Source of the DNA: JANWXR01 sp964608265 | GTDB lineage: Bacteria; Chloroflexota; Anaerolineae; Anaerolineales; UBA6663 | Assembly: GCA_964608265.1 (NCBI GenBank) | Contig: CAZSNP010000015.1 | Span: 1-64,000, forward strand | DNA length: 64,000 nt | Direction: 5' to 3' | Shown: positions 1-9,211 of the stretch, in pieces | Layout of the letters: the number at the start of each line of letters is the position of its first letter | Numbering within the stretch: position 1 is the stretch's first letter | Notes under the pieces: model-generated | Database searches by the model: none | Told to the model about the DNA's origin: nothing | What the model saw: only the letters and a program-made list of their open reading frames with translations | Made by a program: the position numbers and the translations under genes

Positions 1-58
1 GGTTGGGTCTGAGCATACTATGAATCAGAAAAGTAATACTTCGGCAGAAGCTAAATCG

Positions 59-835
59 TCACTGACGGAGCCGCGTCCCCGGCACTTGCTCGCCGAGCAA
101 TGCGCGCTGCACCAGGCCGGGCGTCTCGCCGGAGAAGATCAGCGCCTGGCAGCCCGGAACGCTGCTGATCATGGCCAGCGTTTCACGGATTTTGCTCGCC
201 ATGCCGCCGGTCACGTCCGCCGCGTGCGCAGTCGTCGCGGCCTCCGGCACCTCGGCCAGTTCGGGGATGAGGTCGCCGTCAGGCCAACGGGTGAGCACGC
301 CGCGTTCGATGCCGGCCAGCAAAATTCGCTGCGGATGGAGTCGCGGCGCGAGGAATCGAAAGACATCTTCAGTGGAGATGATGGTGCCGCCGCGGGCGAG
401 GTCGAAGGCCACGTCGCCCTGCACCAGCGGGATCAGCCCGTGTGCGAACGCCGCGCGGATCGGCTCAACGGCCAGCGACTCGATCACCGCGTCGCGGGCG
501 ATGGCCGAGGCCGAGGGCGGGAGGTTGAGCACCGGCAGCCCGGCCTCACGCGCTGCATCCACAACACAGCGATTGAGTTGCGCGGCCGCCCACTGCACCT
601 CCGCGAAGCCGCGCCACTCGGCTTCGTCGCGCACGCCCTGGCGCGTGCCGTACCGTTTCGCCTCCACATGCCCGAACGAACCGGAGCCGTGGCCGAGCAC
701 GATCTGCAACCCGGGCCGGGCGGCGCGGGCAGCGGCGACCTCGCGCATCAATCGCGCCAGCGTCTCGGGCCGGGCCGTGCGCGGCGTGGCCTTGTCGGTG
801 ATGAGCGAGCCGCCGAGTTTGAGAAAAAAGAGCAT
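59..835 (-). CDS. ipk: Isopentenyl phosphate kinase
   Basis: The 258-aa protein belongs to the amino acid kinase family and should phosphorylate isopentenyl phosphate to isopentenyl diphosphate in the cytoplasm. It opens with FFLKLGGSLIT (phosphate-binding Lys and Gly loop). GHGSGSFGH follows near residue 50, where the last His is the residue that separates isopentenyl phosphate kinases from other members of the family. DVTGGMASKI near residue 190 is the nucleotide-binding segment. Length is normal for the family (about 245-265 aa). Mevalonate kinase and a UbiA prenyltransferase lie just upstream on the same strand, so the three form a probable isoprenoid operon. In the pathway shown for Roseiflexus this enzyme follows phosphomevalonate decarboxylase, which is not in this window. 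An imperfect AGAAAGTAG/CTACTTTCT inverted repeat fills the 45-bp gap to the upstream gene. Confidence 0.93.
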   Translation of the reverse strand: MLFFLKLGGSLITDKATPRTARPETLARLMREVAAARAARPGLQIVLGHGSGSFGHVEAKRYGTRQGVRDEAEWRGFAEVQWAAAQLNRCVVDAAREAGLPVLNLPPSASAIARDAVIESLAVEPIRAAFAHGLIPLVQGDVAFDLARGGTIISTEDVFRFLAPRLHPQRILLAGIERGVLTRWPDGDLIPELAEVPEAATTAHAADVTGGMASKIRETLAMISSVPGCQALIFSGETPGLVQRALLGEQVPGTRLRQ

Positions 836-839
836 AGGG

Positions 840-893
840 GGAATAGAAAGTAGAATTCAGAAAGTAGTGGCTCGTACTTTCTACTTTCCACTC
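840..893. repeat. Intergenic inverted repeat (GAAAGTAG type)
   Basis: The gap between ipk and mevalonate kinase is filled by the words GAAAGTAGAATTCAGAAAGTAG and, in the other orientation, CTACTTTCTACTTTCC, which can pair into one hairpin. A single arm of the same phrase (AATAGAAAGTAAAAAGTAG) recurs at 11245-11264, at the end of the methyltransferase gene. Confidence 0.7.
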
Positions 894-1852
894 ACCGTTG
901 TCGTCAAGACCCGTTTCGCCCCTGCGCGCAACAGCGCCTCGCGCACCGCTGCTTCGGCCTCGGGCGCAACCAGCGTTATCATGTTTCCGCCGCGCCCGCC
1001 GCCGGAAAGCTTCGCGCCGAACGCGCCCGCCGCGGTGGCCGCCTCTACGAGCGCATCCAGTTCCGCGCACGAGACAGTCAGTTCGCGGAGGAGGGCATGG
1101 TTGCGGTTCATCAATTGACCCAGGCCCCTCAGGGTTTCATAGACCTGTAGGGCGTCTCCTTCGATCACCTCGCGCGCCTCGCGCACGATACCACCAATCT
1201 CCGCGAACAGCGCCTCGTAGCGCTCCGGCTCGCGCTCCCAGCCGGCGCGCACATCGCCGACGGCGAGCTTCGTCGGGCTGGGCAGGCCGGTGTCCGCAAT
1301 CAAAAAGTGAATGGGTCGCGCGGCGCGGAACGGCTGCGGCGGCTGGCCTTTGATGAAGAACACCGGCTGCTCGAAAGCGATGACGGTGTTGTCAATGCCG
1401 GAGGGCGTGCCGTGCAGGAGTTTCTCAGTCTCGAATACGATTGAGGAAACGTCGTTATTGGTGATTGGTAATTGGAGGTATTGAGAAATCGCGTGCACGA
1501 CCGCCGTGCAGACCGCCGCGCCCGAGCCGAGGCCGGAGGTGACGGGGATGGTGGAGTCAATCGTAAGGCTGAAGGCTGAAGGCGGAAGGCTGAAGTGTTG
1601 AAAGGTGAAGCGAACGGCGGCGGCTATGGGGTCGTTGGGCGGGGCGGCCGCGAGCGAGTAACGGTGCCTGAAGGTGCGGGCTTCAATTTCGATTTCTCCC
1701 TCACCCCCGGCCCCTCTCCCAGCGGGAGGGCGGAGCACGGTAGCCGTCGCCTGCACCGCTGTCACCGGCGCGGCGAGCGCGGGCTGGCCGTACACCACCG
1801 CGTGTTCGCCGAACAAAATGATCTTGCCCGGCGCGGAGGCTGTGTATGTCAT
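881..1852 (-). CDS. mvk: Mevalonate kinase (GHMP family)
   Basis: This 323-aa GHMP kinase should phosphorylate mevalonate to 5-phosphomevalonate. It has all three family motifs: SAPGKIILFGEHAVVYGQ at residues 6-23, PVTSGLGSGAA (ATP loop) near residue 104, and AKLSGGGRGGN near the C terminus. The start at 1852 is chosen because it begins exactly at MTYTASAPGKI and its ATG overlaps the upstream prenyltransferase stop as ATGA, a usual sign of translational coupling. Three short stretches look foreign: residues 41-53 (PPAGRGAGGEGE), residues 84-95 (LPPSAFSL) and residues 123-134 (LQLPITNNDV). Each is encoded by a repeat seen elsewhere in the window, and none touches a catalytic motif. Assignment is firm. 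Confidence 0.94.
   Translation of the reverse strand: MTYTASAPGKIILFGEHAVVYGQPALAAPVTAVQATATVLRPPAGRGAGGEGEIEIEARTFRHRYSLAAAPPNDPIAAAVRFTFQHFSLPPSAFSLTIDSTIPVTSGLGSGAAVCTAVVHAISQYLQLPITNNDVSSIVFETEKLLHGTPSGIDNTVIAFEQPVFFIKGQPPQPFRAARPIHFLIADTGLPSPTKLAVGDVRAGWEREPERYEALFAEIGGIVREAREVIEGDALQVYETLRGLGQLMNRNHALLRELTVSCAELDALVEAATAAGAFGAKLSGGGRGGNMITLVAPEAEAAVREALLRAGAKRVLTTTVSGK
1449..1483. repeat. In-frame GTGATTGGTAATTGG phrase in mevalonate kinase
   Basis: The phrase ATTGGTGATTGGTAATTGG is read on the minus strand as LQLPITNN inside mevalonate kinase. A related phrase (TTATTGGTTATTCGTAATTCC) lies in the lepA-to-8156 intergenic space at 8100-8120. It resembles the other short word-repeat families of this window. 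Confidence 0.5.
1565..1600. repeat. In-frame AAGGCTGAAGGCGGAAGG repeat in mevalonate kinase
   Basis: The words AAGGCTGAAGGCTGAAGGCGGAAGG form one arm of the GGCAGAA/GGCTGAA repeat family. Read on the minus strand they give LPPSAFSL just before the ATP-binding loop of mevalonate kinase. The same peptide phrase (LLPSAFSM) is produced by the copy at 15023-15098. Confidence 0.65.
1696..1730. repeat. GC-rich CTCCC...GGGAG palindrome, in frame in mevalonate kinase
   Basis: This copy reads CTCCCTCACCCCCGGCC, then CCTCTCCCAGCGGGAGGG. On the coding (minus) strand it is translated as PPAGRGAGGEGE. Other copies lie at 3414-3454, 6097-6214, 23139-23175, 29615-29668 and 55096-55137. Confidence 0.8.
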
Positions 1853-2727
1853 GGGCCGGGGCGGTTGAGATAAAGGATCAACACGCTGGTCAGCCCCCAC
1901 AACATCCCGGTCAACAACAGAGGCCGGTCGCTGAACACCAGTTCATCCGGCGCGCCGCCCTCGCCTTTGATGTGGATGAGGTAGAGGTAACGAAAAACAC
2001 CGTACAGCACGAAGGGGATGGTCAGCATCATCGCCCGGTTCTGCGGCAGGTTCTCGGCGGAAAAGGTGTAGAACGAGTACGCCACGATGGTCGAGGTGGC
2101 GACGAGGTTGATCAGTTCGTCGAGGAACGGCAGCGTGTACTCCTGCAACACTTTGCGCGAGCTACTCGAATTGGTCTGCATCAGCACCATCTCGCCGCGC
2201 CGTTTGCCAAAGCCGATGAAGAGCGCCGCCAGCGTCATGCAGATGTACAGCCACGGCGAGATCACCGAGCCGACCAGCACCGCGCCGCCCACCACGCGCA
2301 GCAGGTAACCCGAGGCCAGAAACAGCACGTCAATCAGCACAATGTTCTTCAGCCAGAACGAGTAGAGCAGATTGATTACGAGGTAGACGATGGCGATGAC
2401 GCCAAAGCCCCAGTGCAGCCAGAACGCGAGCGGCAGGCCGAGGGCCAGAAACAGCGCCACCGCCGTCAGCGCCACGCCGGGCTGGAGCGCGCCCGAGGCC
2501 AGCGGGCGATGGCGCTTCTTCGGATGCTGGCGATCCTTTTCCAGGTCGGCCAGGTCGTTGACGATGTAGACCGTGCTCGACAGCAGGCACAGCAGCCCAA
2601 AGCCGATGACGGTCTTGACCACTGCCTCGGGCACAAACAACTTGTGGTCGAAGACCAGCGCGGCGAAGATGAAGAAATTCTTCGTCCACTGCTTCGGACG
2701 CATGGTCTTGAGGAGCGCGCGCAACAT
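1849..2727 (-). CDS. UbiA-family prenyltransferase (decaprenyl-phosphate phosphoribosyltransferase-like)
   Basis: This 292-aa polytopic membrane protein belongs to the UbiA superfamily. The first Asp-rich motif is NDLADLEKDRQHPKKRHRP (about residues 57-75). It resembles the decaprenyl-phosphate 5-phosphoribosyltransferase branch, which moves phosphoribose from PRPP onto a polyprenyl phosphate, more than the quinone branch. PKQWTKNFF near the N terminus is also typical of that branch. Hydrophobic segments follow at intervals through to the C terminus. The stop overlaps the mevalonate kinase start by 4 bp, so this is the first gene of the isoprenoid operon. The exact acceptor and donor cannot be fixed from sequence; a heme, quinone or archaeal-lipid role is less likely given the motif. 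Confidence 0.82.
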   Translation of the reverse strand: MLRALLKTMRPKQWTKNFFIFAALVFDHKLFVPEAVVKTVIGFGLLCLLSSTVYIVNDLADLEKDRQHPKKRHRPLASGALQPGVALTAVALFLALGLPLAFWLHWGFGVIAIVYLVINLLYSFWLKNIVLIDVLFLASGYLLRVVGGAVLVGSVISPWLYICMTLAALFIGFGKRRGEMVLMQTNSSSSRKVLQEYTLPFLDELINLVATSTIVAYSFYTFSAENLPQNRAMMLTIPFVLYGVFRYLYLIHIKGEGGAPDELVFSDRPLLLTGMLWGLTSVLILYLNRPGP

Positions 2728-2824
2728 GCGGGCGATTATAGCCGGAAGGCGCCCGTGGCGAGGAGTGAGCCGATGGTAGGGGCGGAGTAAAATATCCGGG
2801 CTCTCCGGACCAAGCCGGACTCTG

Positions 2825-2879
2825 CCACGAATTGCACGAAGGGAACAGGCTCATTCGTGTCAATTCGCGAAATTCGTGG
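2825..2879. repeat. Intergenic inverted repeat (CCACGAATTGCACGAA type)
   Basis: CCACGAATTGCACGAA is followed about 12 bases later by TTCGTGTCAATTCGCG and AATTCGTGG, making an imperfect hairpin in the 188-bp divergent gap between the ubiA-like gene and tlyA. The same phrase recurs at 19104-19123, 19509-19541 and 39185-39253. Confidence 0.8.
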
Positions 2880-2915
2880 CTGAATTTTCCTGTCAAAACT
2901 GGATGAGCTAGTGCC

Positions 2916-3740
2916 ATGCCCAGGACCCGCCTCGACCAGCGCCTCGTGCAACTCGGCCTGACGCCCAGCCGCGAACAGGCCCGCCGCCTCATCATGGCCG
3001 GCGAGGTGCTGGTCGAGGGGCAACTGGTGGATCGGCCCGCGGCGAACGTCGCCGACGAGGCCGTGATCGAGTTGAAGGCCCGGCCGCGCTTCGCCAGCCG
3101 GGGCGGCGAAAAGCTGGAGGCCGCGCTGGCACATTTCGGTGTGGAGGTGGCGGGCCGCGTGTGCGCGGATGTGGGCGCCTCGACCGGCGGCTTCACGGAT
3201 TGCCTCTTGCAGCGCGGCGCGGCGAGGGTGTACGCGATTGACGTCGGCCACGGCGTGCTCGATTACGGCCTGCGCACCGACCCGCGCGTGGTGGTGATGG
3301 AGGACACCAACGCCCGTTTCGTGCCGCAGCTCCCCGAGCCGGTCGCGCTCATCACGGTCGATGTCTCCTTCATCTCACTGAAGCTCTTGTTGCCCGTGTT
3401 GAAAGCCTGGCTTCCCCCTCTCCCGCTGGGAGGGGGGGGCCGGGGGGGTGAGGGACTCCTCTGCCTCATCAAACCCCAATTCGAAGCGGGCCGGCGCGAG
3501 GTGGGCAAGGGCGGTGGGGTGATCCGCGACCCGGCGGTGCACCGGCGCGTGCTGGCCGAGGTGCTGCGGTTCGCCGAGGCGGAGGGCTACACCCTGCGCG
3601 GGCTGATGCGTTCGCCGCTGCTCGGGCCGAAGGGCAACGCCGAGTTTCTGGCTTGGCTCGCCGGGCCGGCCTCGGCGGAGGCGGTCGAACTCTCCGCCGC
3701 GATTGACGCCCTCATCCCGCCGCTGAGCGACGCAACTTGA
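2916..3740 (+). CDS. tlyA: TlyA-family rRNA 2'-O-methyltransferase
   Basis: The 274-aa protein joins an N-terminal S4 RNA-binding domain (RLDQRLVQLGLTPSREQARR, then VLVEGQLVDRPA) to an FtsJ-type methyltransferase. The SAM loop is CADVGASTGGFTDCLL (about residues 85-100). The catalytic-tetrad region includes the Lys of the ASRGGEKLEAAL segment, the Asp of TVDVSF and the Lys of LCLIKPQFE. TlyA enzymes methylate cytidines of 16S and 23S rRNA. Residues 167-180 (PPLPLGGGGRGGEG) are an extra Gly-rich stretch encoded by a GC-rich palindromic repeat. It lies in the loop just before the LIKPQFE strand, so the core is probably intact. Family members can be misnamed 'hemolysin'. Confidence 0.92.
   Translation: MPRTRLDQRLVQLGLTPSREQARRLIMAGEVLVEGQLVDRPAANVADEAVIELKARPRFASRGGEKLEAALAHFGVEVAGRVCADVGASTGGFTDCLLQRGAARVYAIDVGHGVLDYGLRTDPRVVVMEDTNARFVPQLPEPVALITVDVSFISLKLLLPVLKAWLPPLPLGGGGRGGEGLLCLIKPQFEAGRREVGKGGGVIRDPAVHRRVLAEVLRFAEAEGYTLRGLMRSPLLGPKGNAEFLAWLAGPASAEAVELSAAIDALIPPLSDAT
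3414..3454. repeat. GC-rich CCCCTCTCCC palindrome, in frame in tlyA
   Basis: CCCCCTCTCCCGCTGGGAGG leads into a G-rich arm ending GGGTGAGGGA. It is read in tlyA as LPLGGGGRGGEG, with the same GGEG ending as the copies in mevalonate kinase and alanine racemase. The G run is longer here than in those copies, but the downstream frame is kept. Confidence 0.8.
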
Positions 3741-3804
3741 AGAAACCCCGCGTGCTATACTCCGGGCCGCACAATCCGGCGACCTTCCTCTCAGGAGCAC
3801 GCTC

Positions 3805-4725
3805 ATGTCTCTCGCACAAGGCATCGACGTTTCGGTCTTTCAGAAAACGGTGAACTGGACTCGGGTGGCCGGGGCCGGCATCGCGTTTGTCTTCGTGCGC
3901 TGCTCGTTCGCCGGCGTGGTGGATGGGATGTTCGCCAAACACTGGCCGGGCGCCAAAGCCGCCGGGCTGTTGCGCGGCGCCTATCACTTCCTCGTGCCCA
4001 ACCTCGACCCGCGCAAACAAGCCGAGGTCTTCATCAATGCCCTCACGCCCGACCCGGGCGAACTGCCGCCCGTGCTCGACCTCGAGGAAGGCTCGGCCAA
4101 AATCACCAGCGCGGCGCAATACGCCGAGTTTGCGCTGGCCTGGTTGACGGCGGTCGAGGGCGCGTTGGGCACGCGCCCCATCCTCTACACCGGCGCGGGG
4201 TTTTGGGATTTCAAGATGCCCGTCAACGGGCAGTTCCCGGCCTGGGCCGCGTCGTACCCGCTGTGGGTAGCGAGCTACCCCATGCGCGACGGTGCGCCGC
4301 CGCTCGATCAACTCGTCGCCGGCAAGTTCAAGCCGCGCATGCCGAAGAGCTGGACCGCCCACACGATCTGGCAATACAGCGAGCGCGGGCGGGTGGATGG
4401 CGTCACCGATCCCACCGGCGCGCCGGCCAACGTCGACCTGAATGTGTTTCGCGGGTCGTTCGACGAATTGAAAGCGTGGGCGCAACCGCAGTCGGTGCCG
4501 CTGGTTGATATCCGAGCTTATACCAACATGCAGGTCATCACTGCCTTTGTGCGCGCCTTTGGCCGCAACGGCAGTCGTGTGCTCGACGACACCGGCCTGT
4601 TGCCGGCGCTCACCGGGGCGCCCTCGGCCAATTACGCCGGCCCCGCCATCGCCGACATTCCCACCCTCACCCCCGAGCAGGAACTGGCGCTCAGTTCGGC
4701 GTTGCGAGAAACCACGGCAGGTTGA
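3805..4725 (+). CDS. GH25-family lysozyme (peptidoglycan muramidase)
   Basis: The 306-aa protein has a glycoside hydrolase family 25 domain over about residues 5-210. It begins with QGIDVSVFQ (catalytic-site Asp), has the acidic pair in PVLDLEEGS near residue 93, and ends the barrel with HTIWQYSERGRVDGV...VDLNVF. It should cut the MurNAc-GlcNAc bond of peptidoglycan. No signal peptide is visible, so export would need another route, or the enzyme acts after lysis. The C-terminal 95 residues form a separate segment (VDIRAYTNMQVITAFVRAF...) without a motif I recognise; it may be a small wall-binding module. A GGAGCACGCTC ribosome-binding region precedes the ATG. Confidence 0.87.
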   Translation: MSLAQGIDVSVFQKTVNWTRVAGAGIAFVFVRCSFAGVVDGMFAKHWPGAKAAGLLRGAYHFLVPNLDPRKQAEVFINALTPDPGELPPVLDLEEGSAKITSAAQYAEFALAWLTAVEGALGTRPILYTGAGFWDFKMPVNGQFPAWAASYPLWVASYPMRDGAPPLDQLVAGKFKPRMPKSWTAHTIWQYSERGRVDGVTDPTGAPANVDLNVFRGSFDELKAWAQPQSVPLVDIRAYTNMQVITAFVRAFGRNGSRVLDDTGLLPALTGAPSANYAGPAIADIPTLTPEQELALSSALRETTAG

Positions 4726-4755
4726 GGCCTCGACCGGAGCTGCTCGCTGCGGTCT

Positions 4756-5478
4756 TCACTTGAGTTCCGCCAATACGCGGCTCAACTCGGTATTGAGCGC
4801 GGCATAGCCCGCGTCGTTGAGGTGCAACTCATCGAGCGCATACTCGGCGCGCACCGTGCCCCCATCCTGCAAAACCGCATAAGCGTCGAAGACGATGACG
4901 CGCTCACCGGCGAGCGACCGCAGAAAGGCGTTGACGTCCTCGACCGCTGGCGCCACATCCGCTGACCAAAACGGCCGGCGGATCAACGGAACCTCGCCGA
5001 CCGGGAAGATCGTCGTCACAATCACTGTCGCCCCGAGCGTGCGCGAACGATCTATCATTTCGCGCAGGTTGGCTTTGCAATTGGCGATGATGGCCTGCTT
5101 TTGCACGGGGAAGAGGGGGATGGCCTTGAGATCGTTAACGCCGGCCTGCAGGATGACGACTTGCGGTTTGAGGGGTGCGATGTGCGCGTCGAAGCGACCA
5201 GCGATCTGCGCGGTCGTTTGCGCGCCGATGCCGCGATTGACAAATACCAGGTCGCTCTCCGCGGGCGCTGGCCAACTGGCGGCGCGCGAGTCGCCGAAGA
5301 ACACTACCCCGCCCACCGGCGGTGGTGGCCCGTCTCGAAAATAGCTCAACCCCAGGGGGTCGAGCCGCGCGGCGTTGAGGTCGCTGTAATACTGTTGCCC
5401 GCTCTCAAACAGGAGTATATTTGCCGCCAGCGAAGCCATCCCAATCACCGCCGCAAGCGCAAGCGCTAATCGTTTCAT
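4756..5478 (-). CDS. SGNH/GDSL-type esterase, membrane-anchored or secreted
   Basis: The 240-aa protein has an N-terminal hydrophobic segment (MKRLALALAAVIGMASLAANILLF), then the SGNH blocks. Block I is VVFFGDSRAASW with nucleophile Ser, block II holds a Gly (RGIGAQTT), block III is VILQAGVNDLKA with Asn, and block V is DELHLNDAGYAAL with the catalytic Asp and His. Such enzymes hydrolyse acyl esters on the cell surface. The start at 5478 is preferred to the longer frame because the upstream extension has no domain and would run back over the divergent gene at 5509. The substrate is unknown. Confidence 0.87.
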   Translation of the reverse strand: MKRLALALAAVIGMASLAANILLFESGQQYYSDLNAARLDPLGLSYFRDGPPPPVGGVVFFGDSRAASWPAPAESDLVFVNRGIGAQTTAQIAGRFDAHIAPLKPQVVILQAGVNDLKAIPLFPVQKQAIIANCKANLREMIDRSRTLGATVIVTTIFPVGEVPLIRRPFWSADVAPAVEDVNAFLRSLAGERVIVFDAYAVLQDGGTVRAEYALDELHLNDAGYAALNTELSRVLAELK

Positions 5479-5508
5479 CACAGGTCTTTCCTTCGTGCGA
5501 ACAGCCCT

Positions 5509-6096
5509 ATGGACATTCAGCCCTCCCTCGTCGTCAAAGAACTCCTTGACCCCGACGAAATCCTGCAACAGGAGTTCGAGTACGCGCGCGAGACCGCGCT
5601 CCAGGCCAACAACGATCGCACCCAGGTCGTCAACCTGTACCTGATTTTAGTCGGTGGGGTCGGGACGGTGGTGTGGGGCGTGCCGACGCTGATGAACGTC
5701 AGCGTCGGGCTGATGTCGACGACGGTCTTTGCCCTGGCCCTTTTCCTGCTCGGCATCCTCGGGCTGTTCACGATCCTCAAGCTCATCTGGCTGCGGCGCG
5801 CCTGGCACGACAGCGTGCTGACGATGAACCGCATCAAGGATTTCTACCTCGCGCACTACCCGGAGATGGGCCCGGCGTTCCGCTGGCGCACCTCGACCGT
5901 GCCCGATCCGGGCCGGCTGAGCACCATCACGTTTGACCTCGCGATGTTAGTGGGGCTGATCGACAGCCTGGCGCTGGCCGGGGGATTCTTCTTCCTCGGC
6001 GTGCTGCCGTGGGCCGCCGTCGGGCTGGGGGTGTTGTACGGCGGCGTCCAATTGGCCATCTACTTCCGCCTGCTGGCGCAGAAGCCGGCGTGGTGA
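5509..6096 (+). CDS. Uncharacterised four-helix membrane protein
   Basis: This 195-aa protein has a cytoplasmic-looking acidic N terminus with FEYARETALQANNDRTQVVNLYLI, a pattern common in small membrane proteins linked to signalling. Two hydrophobic hairpins follow: about residues 42-60 and 68-90, then 140-160 and 165-185. The loop between them contains FYLAHYPEMGPAFRWRTSTVPDPGR. I recognise no family function. It lies between a divergent esterase and lepA, separated from lepA by a long repeat-derived hairpin, so it is probably transcribed alone. Confidence 0.75.
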   Translation: MDIQPSLVVKELLDPDEILQQEFEYARETALQANNDRTQVVNLYLILVGGVGTVVWGVPTLMNVSVGLMSTTVFALALFLLGILGLFTILKLIWLRRAWHDSVLTMNRIKDFYLAHYPEMGPAFRWRTSTVPDPGRLSTITFDLAMLVGLIDSLALAGGFFFLGVLPWAAVGLGVLYGGVQLAIYFRLLAQKPAW

Positions 6097-6214
6097 CCTC
6101 ACCCCCCGGCCCCCTCTCCCGAGGGGAGAGGGGGAGACCCCAGGACGAAACACTCCAATTTTCGAGGCACCCCTCTCCGGCGACGAAGGAGCAGGAGAGG
6201 GGCCGGGGGTGAGG
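6097..6214. repeat. Composite GC-rich long hairpin between genes
   Basis: The first arm (CCTCACCCCCCGGCC, CCCTCTCCC) and the last arm (GGAGAGGGGCCGGGGGTGAG) pair over about 20 bp. A shorter CTCCCGAGGGGAG palindrome is nested in the first half. The first arm starts directly after the stop codon of the upstream gene. It is the largest intergenic member of the GC-rich family in the window. Confidence 0.8.
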
Positions 6215-6269
6215 TGGGTGAGGTATACTTGCTCGCGGGAGACGTTCGTGTGTCTCCCGTTGATTTTGT

Positions 6270-8072
<1,803 letters not shown>

Positions 8073-8155
8073 GTTGAAGTGCGGAATGCGTGAAAGACGT
8101 TATTGGTTATTCGTAATTCCTTCGCGCCTGCGCGGTTAGCGTCTGGGAGCTTGTT

Positions 8156-9172
8156 TTGCGCCGAAGTGTACAGTGGGTGATCGGTCTGCTGGTGAGCGCG
8201 GCGGCGCTGTGGCTGGCGTTTCGGGATGTGAGCCTGAGCGCGTTGAGCGAGGCGCTGGCGACGGCGAACTATGGGTATGCGCCCTTCGCGCTCGGCCTGA
8301 TCTGCCTCGGGCAAGCCTGTCGGGCCAATGGCTGGCGCACGATCCTCGGGCCGGCCTTTTCGGTGGGCCGCGTGTTCCGCGCCCTCAACGCCGGCTACCT
8401 GCTCAACAACGTCTTGCCGCTGCGCCTTGGCGAACTGGGGCGGGCGTACCTTGTCAGTCGCGCCCATAACGTCAGCACCGCGCAAGCCCTTTCCTCGGTC
8501 CTGGTGGAACGCGTGATTGACCTGTGCATGCTGGTCGGGATGCTGGCCGCATTCGCGCCGCTGGCCATCGGGCTGACGGGGACGCCGGTCGCGGTGGCCG
8601 CCGCCTTTCTTCTGCCGGTTGCGGCGTTGTCGTTCCTGTTTGTCGTCTCGCGCCGGCCCACGTGGCTGTTGAATCTGTTGCAGCGGGTCGTCGGCTCGCT
8701 CTCCCGGGTTTGGCGTAACGCCGCCAACATCGAGACCCTCCTCCATTCGTTCATTGACGGCATGGCCGCGCTCCACGATGCGCGGCGCTTCTGGACGGCG
8801 GTGGCATGGTCGGGCGCGGCGTGGGCCAGCGCCGGCCTGAGCACCTGGCTGCTGCTGCGGGCCTTCGTGCCCGAGGCCACGGTGGGGATGGGGTTCTTCG
8901 TCCTCGTCGTCATCGGCCTGGGGATCGCGGTGCCGTCCGCGCCGGGCGCCATCGGCGTGTGGCAGGCGGCGGCGGTGGCGGCGCTGTCGGCCTTTCAGGT
9001 GGAAAAGACGCTGGCCGTCAGCTTTGGCCTCGTCAATCATCTTGCCAACTTCGCGCTGCTCTCGGTACTGGGCGCCGTGGCATTGGCCCGCGAAGGCGAG
9101 ACGCTGGCCCATCTGGCCCGGGTGGCGCGCGCGCTGATGCCATCCACCTCCTCGAAAGGCCCAACGTCCTGA
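8156..9172 (+). CDS. YbhN/LPG-synthase-TM-like integral membrane protein
   Basis: This 338-aa polytopic protein belongs to the family of lysylphosphatidylglycerol synthase membrane regions and 'flippase-like' proteins (PF03706). The hallmark segment LPLRLGELGRAYLVSRAHNVSTAQALSSVLVERVIDL lies around residues 80-120, and PSAPGAIGVWQAAAVAAL near residue 262. The C-terminal aminoacyl-transferase domain of true MprF is absent. Relatives are thought to move or bind lipid-linked intermediates at the membrane. It opens the glycan block and is followed 39 bp later by a GT4 glycosyltransferase. The start is a TTG; no better ATG or GTG covers the first helix. Transport function is inferred, not shown. 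Confidence 0.82.
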   Translation: MRRSVQWVIGLLVSAAALWLAFRDVSLSALSEALATANYGYAPFALGLICLGQACRANGWRTILGPAFSVGRVFRALNAGYLLNNVLPLRLGELGRAYLVSRAHNVSTAQALSSVLVERVIDLCMLVGMLAAFAPLAIGLTGTPVAVAAAFLLPVAALSFLFVVSRRPTWLLNLLQRVVGSLSRVWRNAANIETLLHSFIDGMAALHDARRFWTAVAWSGAAWASAGLSTWLLLRAFVPEATVGMGFFVLVVIGLGIAVPSAPGAIGVWQAAAVAALSAFQVEKTLAVSFGLVNHLANFALLSVLGAVALAREGETLAHLARVARALMPSTSSKGPTS

Positions 9173-9211
9173 CCGGTGCGCCAATCGCCCGCGGCGTGTG
9201 TATAAACCCTG

